DNA from: DATBDE01 sp045805605
GTDB taxonomy: Bacteria; Actinomycetota; Thermoleophilia; Solirubrobacterales; Solirubrobacteraceae
NCBI GenBank assembly: GCA_045805605.1
Contig: JBJMKX010000078.1
Location: forward strand, 1 to 8,717
Length of the DNA stretch: 8,717 nt
Direction: 5' to 3'
The translations under genes and the position numbers were made by a program. The first letter of the stretch is position 1. Each line of letters begins with the position of its first letter. This document shows, in pieces, positions 1 to 5,518 of the stretch. Under the pieces are notes generated by a model. It did not search any database. It was not told where the DNA came from and saw only the letters and a list, made by a program, of their open reading frames with translations.

Positions 1-381
1 TACCCGGTGATCGACGCCCGGCTGAACCGGCCCTCGCAGCGTGAGTTTGGCGAGGGCTGGGGGCTCAGCGCCGCGCAGCTGCGCCGCGTCTGGAAGGACT
101 ACCTGGGCGGCGCCGACGGCGGTCACCCGGATGCGTCGCCGCTGCGGGCGACCGATCTCGCGGGCGTCGCGCCCGCGTTCATCCTCACCGCGGAGGCCGA
201 CGTGCTGCGCGACGAGGGCGAGGCGTACGGGCACGCGCTGCGCGCCGCCGGCGTGCGATCCACGATCCGCCGGTACCCGGGCACCGTGCACGGCTTCTGG
301 CGCTGGCTCGCCCGCGCCCAGGCGTCTCGGCGCGCGATCGGCGAGGTGGGCGCCGCCCTGCGCGCCGGGTTATCTTCATAA
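1..381 (+). CDS. alpha/beta hydrolase, HSL (fold-3) family, C-terminal part
   Basis: Partial gene, open from the first base of the window; only about the last 126 codons are present, so the start, the oxyanion HGGG motif and the nucleophile GDSAG motif lie upstream and cannot be checked. What is visible fits the C-terminal half of hormone-sensitive-lipase-type esterases: YPVID at the edge, a WKDYLGG segment, the SPL segment, then AEADVLRDEGEAY, whose first Asp (codon 199-201) should be the catalytic acid, and YPGTVHGF, whose His (codon 289-291) should be the catalytic base. Such enzymes hydrolyse short-chain carboxylic esters in the cytoplasm; the substrate here is unknown. It ends in TAA at 379-381, 28 bp before cysD on the same strand. 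I see no functional link with sulfate activation. The family call is firm for the fragment; whether the whole gene is intact is unknown. Confidence 0.85.
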   Translation, partial: YPVIDARLNRPSQREFGEGWGLSAAQLRRVWKDYLGGADGGHPDASPLRATDLAGVAPAFILTAEADVLRDEGEAYGHALRAAGVRSTIRRYPGTVHGFWRWLARAQASRRAIGEVGAALRAGLSS

Positions 382-403
382 GTTCGATCGAGTTGGGTAA
401 GTT
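375..403 (+). promoter_or_regulatory. candidate cysD promoter, -10 close to the start codon
   Basis: TTCATA (375-380, 4 of 6 matches to TTGACA), a 17 bp spacer, and TAAGTT (398-403, keeping the T1, A2 and T6 of a -10 box) precede the cysD ATG at 410 by only 6 nt. The spacer holds the perfect palindrome TCGATCGA (384-391). TAAGTT also occurs at 379-384, making a 19 bp-spaced direct repeat. There is no purine-rich ribosome binding site before cysD, so transcription from here would give a leaderless or nearly leaderless message. The match is weak; cysD could instead be read through from the upstream hydrolase gene. Confidence 0.3.
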
Positions 404-409
404 GGTGCC

Positions 410-1315
410 ATGACCCGCGAGCTCTCCTACCTCCGGCTGCTCGAGACCGAGGCGGTCTCGGTCATGCGAGAGGTTGCCGCCGAGTTCGAGCGCCCCGTTC
501 TCCTGTTCAGCGGCGGCAAGGACTCGATCGTCCTCCTCCGCCTCGCCGAGAAGGCGTTCCGCCCCGGCCGCTTCCCGTTGCCGATCCTGCACGTCGACAC
601 CGGGCACACCTTCGCCGAGGTGATCGAGTTCCGCGACCGCCGCGTGCGCGAGCTCGGCGAGCGGCTGATCGTCGCCTCGGTGCAGGAGTCGATCGACCGC
701 GGGCGCGTCGTCGAGGAGACCGGGCCGCGCGCGTCGCGCAACCGTTTGCAGACCGTGACCCTGCTCGACGCGATCGCCGAGCACGGCTTCGACGCCGCGT
801 TCGGCGGCGCGCGCCGCGACGAGGAGCGCGCCCGCGCGAAGGAGCGCGTCATGTCGTTCCGCGACGAGCACGGGCAGTGGGACCCCAAGGCCCAGCGGCC
901 CGAGCTGTGGAATCTCTACAACGGCCGGATCCGCCGCGGTGAGCACGTGCGCGTGTTCCCCCTCTCGAATTGGACCGAGCTGGATGTGTGGCGCTACATC
1001 GCCGTCGAGCAGCTCGAGGTGCCGTCGATCTACTTCGCCCATGCGCGCCAGGTGTTCCGGCGCGACGGGATGCTCTATGCGGTCTCGCCCTACGTGGAGC
1101 TGGTCGACGGCGAGCAGCCGTTCGAGGCCTCGGTCCGCTACCGCACGGTGGGCGACATGAGCTGCACCGGCGCGGTGGAGTCGTCCGCCCGCACGCTCGA
1201 CACGGTGGTCGCCGAGATCGCCGCCACTCGGATCACCGAGCGGGGCGAGACGCGTGCCGACGACCGGGTCTCGGAGGCCGCGATGGAGGACCGCAAGCGG
1301 GAGGGCTACTTCTGA
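410..1315 (+). CDS. cysD: sulfate adenylyltransferase small subunit CysD
   Basis: 301 residues, nearly the same as E. coli CysD (302). It is the nucleotide-binding subunit of ATP sulfurylase, which with the GTPase CysN forms adenosine 5'-phosphosulfate (APS) from ATP and sulfate in the cytoplasm. The PP-loop SGGKDS lies near residues 34-39, followed by LHVDTGHTFAEV, the basic/acidic block GARRDEERARAKER, the FPLSNWTELDVWRYI segment, and the family's characteristic C-terminus KREGYF. PAPS reductase (CysH) shares the PP-loop fold, but these CysD-specific segments and the following cysN exclude it. ATG at 410 puts the N-terminus (LSYLRLLETEAVSVMRE) where the family expects it. No Shine-Dalgarno is visible. 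Its TGA shares one base with the ATG of cysNC (TGATG), implying translational coupling and stoichiometric production of the two subunits. Confidence 0.97.
   Translation: MTRELSYLRLLETEAVSVMREVAAEFERPVLLFSGGKDSIVLLRLAEKAFRPGRFPLPILHVDTGHTFAEVIEFRDRRVRELGERLIVASVQESIDRGRVVEETGPRASRNRLQTVTLLDAIAEHGFDAAFGGARRDEERARAKERVMSFRDEHGQWDPKAQRPELWNLYNGRIRRGEHVRVFPLSNWTELDVWRYIAVEQLEVPSIYFAHARQVFRRDGMLYAVSPYVELVDGEQPFEASVRYRTVGDMSCTGAVESSARTLDTVVAEIAATRITERGETRADDRVSEAAMEDRKREGYF
1299..1305 (+). promoter_or_regulatory. Shine-Dalgarno of cysNC inside the end of cysD
   Basis: GGGAGGG lies within the last codons of cysD, with about 9-10 nt to the ATG at 1315. It supports starting cysNC at 1315 rather than at any of the earlier in-frame codons that overlap cysD. 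It also contrasts with the SD-less starts of genes at the heads of transcription units in this window. Confidence 0.6.
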
Positions 1316-3246
1316 TGGCCGTGCAGCCCGGGACGAACGGCGGCCCGGACGGCGGAGGCCAGCTGCTGGTCGACAAGCACGACGACCTCCTGCGCCTGGC
1401 CACGGCCGGGTCGGTGGACGACGGCAAGTCGACGCTGATCGGGCGGCTGCTGTACGACTCGAAGGCCATCTTCGCCGACCAGCTCGAGCACATCGAGGAG
1501 GTCTCGCGCCGGCGCGGCGACGGCTACGTCGACCTCGCGCTCCTCACCGATGGCCTGCGGGCCGAGCGCGAGCAGGGCATCACGATCGACGTCGCCTACC
1601 GCTTCTTTGCCACCCCACGCCGGACGTTCATCATCGCCGACACCCCCGGCCACGAGCGCTACACGCGCAACATGGTCACGGGAGCCTCGACCGCGGACCT
1701 CTCGATCGTGCTCGTCGACGCGCGCAAGGGCGTCGTCGAGCAATCGCGCCGGCATGCGTTCATCGCCTCGCTGCTGCGCATCCCCCACCTCGTGGTCTGC
1801 GTCAACAAGATGGACCTCGTCGACTACAGCCACAAGCGCTTCCAGCAGATCGAGGACGAGGTCCGCGCCTTCGCCGCCCGCCTCGAGGTCGCCGACGTCA
1901 CGCTGATCCCGATCAGCGCGCTCAAGGGCGACAACGTCGTCGACCGCTCGACGAACATGCCCTGGTATGAGGGCCCGCCACTGCTCTACCACCTCGAGCA
2001 CGTGCACGTGGCCGCGGACCGCAACCTCGTCGACGTCCGCTTCCCCGTCCAGTACGTGATTCGCCCGCGCGACGCCGCCCACCACGACTACCGCGGCTAC
2101 GCCGGCCAGGTCGCCGGCGGCGTGCTGCGCGCCGGCGACGAGGTGGTGGTGCTGCCGGCGGGCACGCGCAGCCGCATCGCGGCCATCGACGGGCCCGAGG
2201 GAGAGGTTGGGGAGGCATTCCCCCCGATGTCGGTGACCGTGCGGCTCGAGCACGAGGTCGACGTCTCGCGCGGCGACGTCATGGCGCGCGTGCACAACCG
2301 GCCCGCCGTGACGACCGCGCTCGAGGCGCACATGTGCTGGATGACCGAGCGCCCGCTGCAGGAAGGCAACCGCTACCTGGTCAAGCACACGACGCGCACC
2401 GTCCGTGCCCGCGTCGCCGAGGTCGTCCACCGGATCGAGATCAACGGCGCGTCACGCCACCACGACGCCACCGAGCTGCACCTCAATGACATCGGCAAGG
2501 TCGGCCTGTCGCTCGCCTCCCCGCTGATGGTCGACACCTACGCCCGCAACCGCATCACCGGCTCGTTCATCCTCGTCGACGAGGCCACGAACGAGACGGT
2601 CGGGGCAGGAATGGTGGCGGCCGTCGGCCGCGGCGCTCCGCCGGTCGAGCTCGAGCCGCGGCGCTCGCCCGACGTCGTGTGGGACGAGGGCAAGCTCAAC
2701 CGCGAGCGGCGCTGGGCGGCCCTCGGGGTGCAGGGCGCGACGGTGTGGTTCACCGGCCTGCCGTCGTCGGGGAAGTCCACGATCGCGGCGGCGGTCGAGG
2801 CGCGCCTGGTCGTGGCGGGCGTCCCCGCCTACCGGATCGACGGCGACAACCTGCGCCACGGCCTCTCCGGCGACCTGGGCTTCGACGCCGATGCTCGCGC
2901 CGAGAACGTCCGCCGGGCGGCGGAGGTCGCGAAGCTGATGGCGGACAGCGGCACGGTCGCGCTCGTCTCGCTCGTCTCGCCCTACGCGGTCGACCGCGAC
3001 CGCGCCCGCGCCATCCACGCCGGCGACGACCTGGCCTTCGTCGAGGTGTTCGTGGACACGCCGATCGAGGAGTGCGAGCGTCGCGATCCCAAGCGCCTGT
3101 ACGCGAAGGCCCGCGCCGGCGAGATCAGCGGCTTCACCGGCGTCGATGACCCGTACGAGCCGCCGCGCAGGCCGGATGTCCGGGTGACCAGCGAGACCGT
3201 CGACGAGGCGGTCGAGAAGGTCCTGGCGGCGCTGGGCCGGAGCTAG
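1315..3246 (+). CDS. cysNC: bifunctional sulfate adenylyltransferase subunit 1 / adenylylsulfate kinase (CysN-CysC fusion)
   Basis: 643 residues combining two consecutive sulfate-activation activities. Residues about 1-433 are CysN, an EF-Tu-like GTPase that drives ATP sulfurylase: G1 GSVDDGKS (32-39), switch II DTPGH (109-113), guanine-specifying NKMD (164-167), then beta-barrel domains ending near ETVGAGM (427-433). A linker of about 40 residues leads to CysC (about 477-643), the APS kinase that makes PAPS: Walker A GLPSSGKST (481-489), DGDNLRHGL starting at 509, the SP serine at 555 (equivalent to the E. coli phospho-intermediate serine, by family alignment from memory), and the GFTGVDDPYEPP lid region. 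All key motifs appear intact in both halves. The frame stays open upstream to about 970, but that part overlaps cysD in another frame; ATG 1315 has an SD and overlaps the cysD TGA by one base. The fusion is common in actinobacteria and some proteobacteria. No cysH follows, so the fate of PAPS (reduction or sulfotransfer) cannot be read here. Confidence 0.96.
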   Translation: MAVQPGTNGGPDGGGQLLVDKHDDLLRLATAGSVDDGKSTLIGRLLYDSKAIFADQLEHIEEVSRRRGDGYVDLALLTDGLRAEREQGITIDVAYRFFATPRRTFIIADTPGHERYTRNMVTGASTADLSIVLVDARKGVVEQSRRHAFIASLLRIPHLVVCVNKMDLVDYSHKRFQQIEDEVRAFAARLEVADVTLIPISALKGDNVVDRSTNMPWYEGPPLLYHLEHVHVAADRNLVDVRFPVQYVIRPRDAAHHDYRGYAGQVAGGVLRAGDEVVVLPAGTRSRIAAIDGPEGEVGEAFPPMSVTVRLEHEVDVSRGDVMARVHNRPAVTTALEAHMCWMTERPLQEGNRYLVKHTTRTVRARVAEVVHRIEINGASRHHDATELHLNDIGKVGLSLASPLMVDTYARNRITGSFILVDEATNETVGAGMVAAVGRGAPPVELEPRRSPDVVWDEGKLNRERRWAALGVQGATVWFTGLPSSGKSTIAAAVEARLVVAGVPAYRIDGDNLRHGLSGDLGFDADARAENVRRAAEVAKLMADSGTVALVSLVSPYAVDRDRARAIHAGDDLAFVEVFVDTPIEECERRDPKRLYAKARAGEISGFTGVDDPYEPPRRPDVRVTSETVDEAVEKVLAALGRS

Positions 3247-3632
3247 GCAGCGGCGTCGGCGAGCTCGCGGGCGAGAACGGCGCGGTGGACCGGCCGGGCG
3301 GCCTCATAGCGCTCGCGACCGGCCGCGGTGAGCTTGGCGTAGATGCCGCGGCGGTCCGTCGGGCACATCGCGCGCTCGACCAGCCCGTCGGCCTCGAGGC
3401 GCCCGACCACCCGCGAGAGCGCGCTCTGGCTGAGGTGGACCGACCCCGACAGGTCCTGCATCCGGCATTCGTTCGCGTCGGCCTCGGACAGCCGCTCGAG
3501 CACCTCGAATTCGCTTACGCCCAGCGCGTGGTCGCGCAGGGCATGCTCGAGTGCGCTCGTTACGCGGGCGTAGCGGACCAGGACGTCGTGCCAGGCATCG
3601 ACGAGCGTCGTGTCCTGTGGAGTCGTGGCCAT
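3243..3632 (-). CDS. MarR-family winged-helix transcriptional regulator
   Basis: 129 residues, a little shorter than the usual 135-160. An N-terminal dimerisation helix (about 10-35) is followed by the winged helix-turn-helix: FEVLERLSEAD (42-52), MQDLSGSV (58-65), recognition helix SQSALSRVVGRLEADGLV (68-85), and the wing with DRRG (93-96) leading into LTAAGRE. Cytoplasmic dimeric DNA-binding protein, usually a repressor released by a small phenolic or drug-like ligand or by oxidation. Cysteines at 56 and 90 (the latter at the wing base) could be redox-sensitive, but neither matches the N-terminal Cys of OhrR. It is divergent from the MFS exporter at 3717, the classic arrangement for a local drug-efflux regulator. 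ATG at 3632 has no SD; a TAGAAT box ends 7 nt upstream, suggesting a leaderless message. It converges on cysNC, with both stop codons sharing CTAG at 3243-3246. Confidence 0.92.
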   Translation of the reverse strand: MATTPQDTTLVDAWHDVLVRYARVTSALEHALRDHALGVSEFEVLERLSEADANECRMQDLSGSVHLSQSALSRVVGRLEADGLVERAMCPTDRRGIYAKLTAAGRERYEAARPVHRAVLARELADAAA

Positions 3633-3639
3633 GGCGCCA

Positions 3640-3645
3640 ATTCTA
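3640..3645 (-). promoter_or_regulatory. candidate -10 box of the MarR gene
   Basis: Read on the minus strand, TAGAAT (5 of 6 matches to TATAAT) ends 7 nt before the ATG at 3632. A start site at the usual distance would fall at or next to the A of the ATG, which agrees with the absence of any ribosome binding site. No convincing -35 hexamer sits 16-18 bp upstream, so the promoter is weak or activator-dependent, or the match is chance. Confidence 0.4.
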
Positions 3646-3662
3646 GCGCCGTCTGCAACTTA

Positions 3663-3693
3663 TGCTCGAGCAACCCATTCTTGAGAAATATTT
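3663..3693. promoter_or_regulatory. candidate MarR operator region: two perfect palindromes between divergent starts
   Basis: The 84 bp divergent region holds TGCTCGAGCA (3663-3672, perfect 10 bp palindrome) and AAATATTT (3686-3693, perfect 8 bp palindrome), with an imperfect TTCT-TG-AGAA at 3678-3687 between them. AAATATTT overlaps the last base of the exporter's -35 and runs into the promoter spacer, so a dimer bound there would block RNA polymerase. TGCTCGAGCA lies just upstream of the -35 and also upstream of the regulator's own -10. A pentamer GCAAC is repeated at 3655-3659 and 3670-3674. MarR proteins bind such inverted repeats, but which one is used is inference. Confidence 0.4.
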
Positions 3694-3708
3694 GATCACG
3701 CATATAAT
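3681..3708 (+). promoter_or_regulatory. promoter of the MFS exporter, sigma70-type
   Basis: TTGAGA (3681-3686, 5 of 6 matches to TTGACA), a 16 bp spacer and a perfect TATAAT (3703-3708) stand out in an AT-rich island within very GC-rich DNA. The -10 ends 8 nt before the ATG at 3717, placing the start of transcription at about 3714-3717, so the message should be leaderless or carry only a few untranslated bases. The bases just before ATG (GCCGCCGC) have no Shine-Dalgarno character, consistent with this. This is the best promoter match in the window. Confidence 0.72.
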
Positions 3709-3716
3709 GCCGCCGC

Positions 3717-5159
3717 ATGAGCGAGAACGACTCTTCTTTTGCCACGGCGTCGACCCACTGGGACGCCCGCCTCTGGGGTGCACTGATCGTGCTCTGCGGC
3801 GTCGTCTTTCTCGACGCCCTCGACGTGTCGATGGTCGGTGTAGCCCTGCCCTCGATCCGCGCCGACCTCGGGCTGAGCACATCCGAGCTGCAGTGGGTCG
3901 TGTCCGGCTACGTGCTCGCATATGGCGGGCTCCTGCTGCTCGGAGGCCGAACCGCCGACCTGCTGGGCCGCAAGCGCACGCTGCTGATCGCACTGGGCGG
4001 TTTCGTCGTCGCGTCCGCTCTCGGCGGGCTGGCCGACGACGGCACCGTGCTGGTGCTCGCACGCTTCGTCAAGGGCCTGAGCGCGGCGTTCACCGCGCCC
4101 GCCGCCCTGTCGATCATCACGACGACGTTCCCGGAGGGCCCGGCGCGCAACCGAGCGCTGAGCATCTTCACGACGGTCGGCGCAAGCGGCTTCTCCCTCG
4201 GCCTGGTGCTGGGCGGGGCGCTGACCGAGATCGGGTGGCGCTGGACCTTCCTGCTCGCGGCGCCGGTCGCGCTGGTGCTGCTGTTCCTGATTCCGCGGCT
4301 CATCCCGGCCGACCGCGGCGTGGCGGGCGGCCGGCGCGCCTACGACGTGCCCGGCGCGGTGACCGTCAGCGCGGCGATGCTGCTGCTCGTGCACACCGTG
4401 GTCGAGGCGCCGCTCGAAGGCTGGGGCTCGCTGGCCACCGTCGGCGGCTTCGTCGGTGCGGCGGTCCTGATGGCGGTGTTCGTCGCCATCGAGCTGCGCT
4501 CGAGCCACCCCCTCGTGCGCCTGGGCATCTTCCGCTCGCGCTCGCTGGTGCGCGCCAACGTGCTGGCGATGGCGATGTTCGGGTCCTACCTCGGCTTCCA
4601 GTTCATCGGCACGCTGTACATGCAGTCGCTGCTGGGCTGGTCGCCGATCGTCACGGCGCTCGCGTTCCTGCCCGCGGGCCTGATCGTGGTCTTCGGCTCG
4701 ACCCGCGTCGGTGGACTGGTGGACCGGTTCGGCACGCCGCGGCTGGTAGCGGTCGGCTTCGGGCTGTTCGCTATCGGCTACGCGCTGTTCCTGCGCATCG
4801 ACGAGACGCCGGTCTATGCGGCCGTGATCCTGCCGACGATCGTGCTGATCGGCAGCGGGTTCGCACTCGTCTTCCCGTCGCTGAACATCCAGGCGACCGC
4901 GGGCGTGGCCGACAACGAGCAGGGCCTCGCCGGGGGGCTCGTCAACACGTCGATCCAGCTCGGCGGTGCGATCGGCCTGGCCATCGTCACCGCGGTGGTG
5001 ACGAGCACCACCGACAAGGCCGCGAGCCCCGCCGCCGTGCTCGACGGCTTCAAGCCCGGGCTCGCGGTGGCGGCCGGGATCGCGGTGGCCGGCTTCGGCC
5101 TCGCGCTCTCGGGCCTGCGCTGGCGGCGCGCACGGGAGGCGGTCCCAGCCGAGGGGTAG
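3717..5159 (+). CDS. MFS transporter, DHA2 (EmrB/QacA) family, 14 membrane segments
   Basis: 480 residues, usual for 14-segment drug:H+ antiporters. Segment 1 carries LDALDVSMVGVALPSI (32-47), a variant of the DHA2 signature LDxTxVNVALP in which D33 and D36 are retained; the loop after segment 2 has motif A, GGRTADLLGRKR (76-87). I count about 14 hydrophobic stretches, at roughly 20-42, 57-75, 88-105, 110-130, 145-167, 174-193, 210-230, 236-258, 279-300, 311-332, 342-360, 366-388, 405-430 and 445-470. The short soluble N-terminus (1-18) and the basic C-terminal tail should be cytoplasmic. The protein would export small, often amphipathic or aromatic compounds using the proton gradient; the substrate cannot be predicted. 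ATG 3717 is fixed by the promoter just upstream and by TM1 beginning about 18 residues later. The divergent MarR gene is the likely regulator. A GC hairpin follows the stop. Confidence 0.93.
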   Translation: MSENDSSFATASTHWDARLWGALIVLCGVVFLDALDVSMVGVALPSIRADLGLSTSELQWVVSGYVLAYGGLLLLGGRTADLLGRKRTLLIALGGFVVASALGGLADDGTVLVLARFVKGLSAAFTAPAALSIITTTFPEGPARNRALSIFTTVGASGFSLGLVLGGALTEIGWRWTFLLAAPVALVLLFLIPRLIPADRGVAGGRRAYDVPGAVTVSAAMLLLVHTVVEAPLEGWGSLATVGGFVGAAVLMAVFVAIELRSSHPLVRLGIFRSRSLVRANVLAMAMFGSYLGFQFIGTLYMQSLLGWSPIVTALAFLPAGLIVVFGSTRVGGLVDRFGTPRLVAVGFGLFAIGYALFLRIDETPVYAAVILPTIVLIGSGFALVFPSLNIQATAGVADNEQGLAGGLVNTSIQLGGAIGLAIVTAVVTSTTDKAASPAAVLDGFKPGLAVAAGIAVAGFGLALSGLRWRRAREAVPAEG

Positions 5160-5170
5160 CGTTCAGTCCG

Positions 5171-5191
5171 GGCCGGGTAGCGATCCCGGCC
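5171..5191 (+). terminator. GC-rich stem-loop after the MFS gene, possible terminator
   Basis: GGCCGGG (5171-5177) and CCCGGCC (5185-5191) form a perfect 7 bp stem around the 7-nt loop TAGCGAT, beginning 12 nt after the exporter stop codon. There is no T-run afterwards, so it would be a hairpin without a U-tract, a form often proposed as a terminator in high-GC actinobacteria. Its position just after a stop codon supports the role; in such GC-rich DNA a chance 7 bp stem is also possible. Confidence 0.45.
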
Positions 5192-5241
5192 GCAAGAACG
5201 GCTTGCGACGAAGAGGGTGGCCCTGGCGCGCTGCACCTCCC

Positions 5242-5323
5242 TGGCACCACTCAGGGATTCCTTTGGAACTTTGTGCACCCTATAGGGGCCACAACTTTCC
5301 AAAGACTTGCTTGAGCGGTCCGA
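5242..5323. repeat. long imperfect palindrome with a near-perfect 44 bp core
   Basis: The core 5261-5304 is symmetric about 5282/5283. Outer arms CTTTGGAA (5261-5268) and TTCCAAAG (5297-5304) match perfectly, inner arms TTGTG (5271-5275) and CACAA (5290-5294) match perfectly, and the centre CCCTATAGGG (5278-5287) is a perfect palindrome; 18 of 22 base pairs are complementary. Both 2-nt gaps are symmetric mismatches. Keeping the same axis, further pairing appears outside: CTCA (5250-5253) with TGAG (5312-5315) and ACC (5246-5248) with GGT (5317-5319). The hexamer AACTTT occurs in both halves (5267-5272 and 5293-5298) as a direct repeat. The core is distinctly AT-richer than its surroundings. 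It could be a dispersed palindromic repeat, a regulator or recombinase site, or the stem of a structured RNA; no T-run marks it as a terminator. Its existence is seen directly; its function is unknown. Confidence 0.75.
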
Positions 5324-5503
5324 CCCGCCTCCTTCGTCGCCGCCGTTCACGCGGCCACGCACCCCAGGGCCGCCGGCCGCTGCGCGCCAGGCAGCCCGGG
5401 ACCCGTACGCAAAGAGATGCCGCCCGGCCCAAACATCGGCATGTGCGAGGCGCCAAACGCGGTCGCCCGGCGGCCGCGCCCGCGGCCACCGGCTCGACCG
5501 CTC

Positions 5504-5509
5504 TAGGAT
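5504..5509 (+). promoter_or_regulatory. TAGGAT: -10 box or weak Shine-Dalgarno before the carboxylase
   Basis: TAGGAT (4 of 6 matches to TATAAT) ends 9 nt before the ATG at 5519. It can be read two ways: as a -10 box giving a very short leader, in line with other unit-first genes in the window, or as an AGGA ribosome binding site (5505-5508) with a spacing of 10 nt, at the long end of the usual range. No good -35 is seen about 17 bp upstream, where the sequence is a GC stem-loop. Confidence 0.35.
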
Positions 5510-5518
5510 CCTCGCCGC

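Larger units (their letters stand above)
5160..5518. other. 359 bp non-coding interval between the exporter and the carboxylase
   Basis: I find no convincing gene here on either strand: the open frames crossing it are extensions of frames antisense to or out of phase with the flanking genes, and none has a recognisable product. It contains, in order, a GC-rich hairpin at 5171-5191, a long AT-richer palindrome at 5242-5323, a GC-rich stretch without clear features (about 5324-5470), a small GC stem-loop with GGCCGC (5472-5477) and GCGGCC (5482-5487) around a 4-nt loop, and a -10-like TAGGAT at 5504-5509. It is by far the longest gap in the window. Confidence 0.7.

Noticed and set aside
970..1314. 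An in-frame upstream extension of cysNC overlapping cysD
   Set aside because: The extension is Arg/Ala-rich and resembles no CysN N-terminus; ATG 1315 has a Shine-Dalgarno and the TGATG overlap with cysD.
1306..2430. A minus-strand open frame of 374 codons opposite cysNC
   Set aside because: It is a shadow of the CysN coding sequence, with an Ala/Val/Asp/His/Arg-rich product, no motif and no start signal.
3560..3880. Minus-strand 106-codon frame crossing the divergent promoter region
   Set aside because: It reads through the AT-rich control region and antisense to the exporter start; the product has no recognisable features.
5261..5304. The long palindrome as a classical rho-independent terminator
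   Set aside because: No T-run follows on either strand and it lies about 100 bp beyond the exporter stop, where a shorter GC hairpin already sits.
3662..5314. A plus-strand open frame of 550 codons overlapping the MFS gene in another phase
   Set aside because: The product is Arg/Pro/Gly-rich with no membrane segments or domains, whereas the other phase encodes a complete 14-segment transporter with motif A.
5472..5487. GGCCGC/GCGGCC stem-loop before the carboxylase as an attenuator or riboswitch
   Set aside because: It is only 6 bp with a 4-nt loop in extremely GC-rich DNA, with no accompanying conserved riboswitch core or T-run; chance is adequate.
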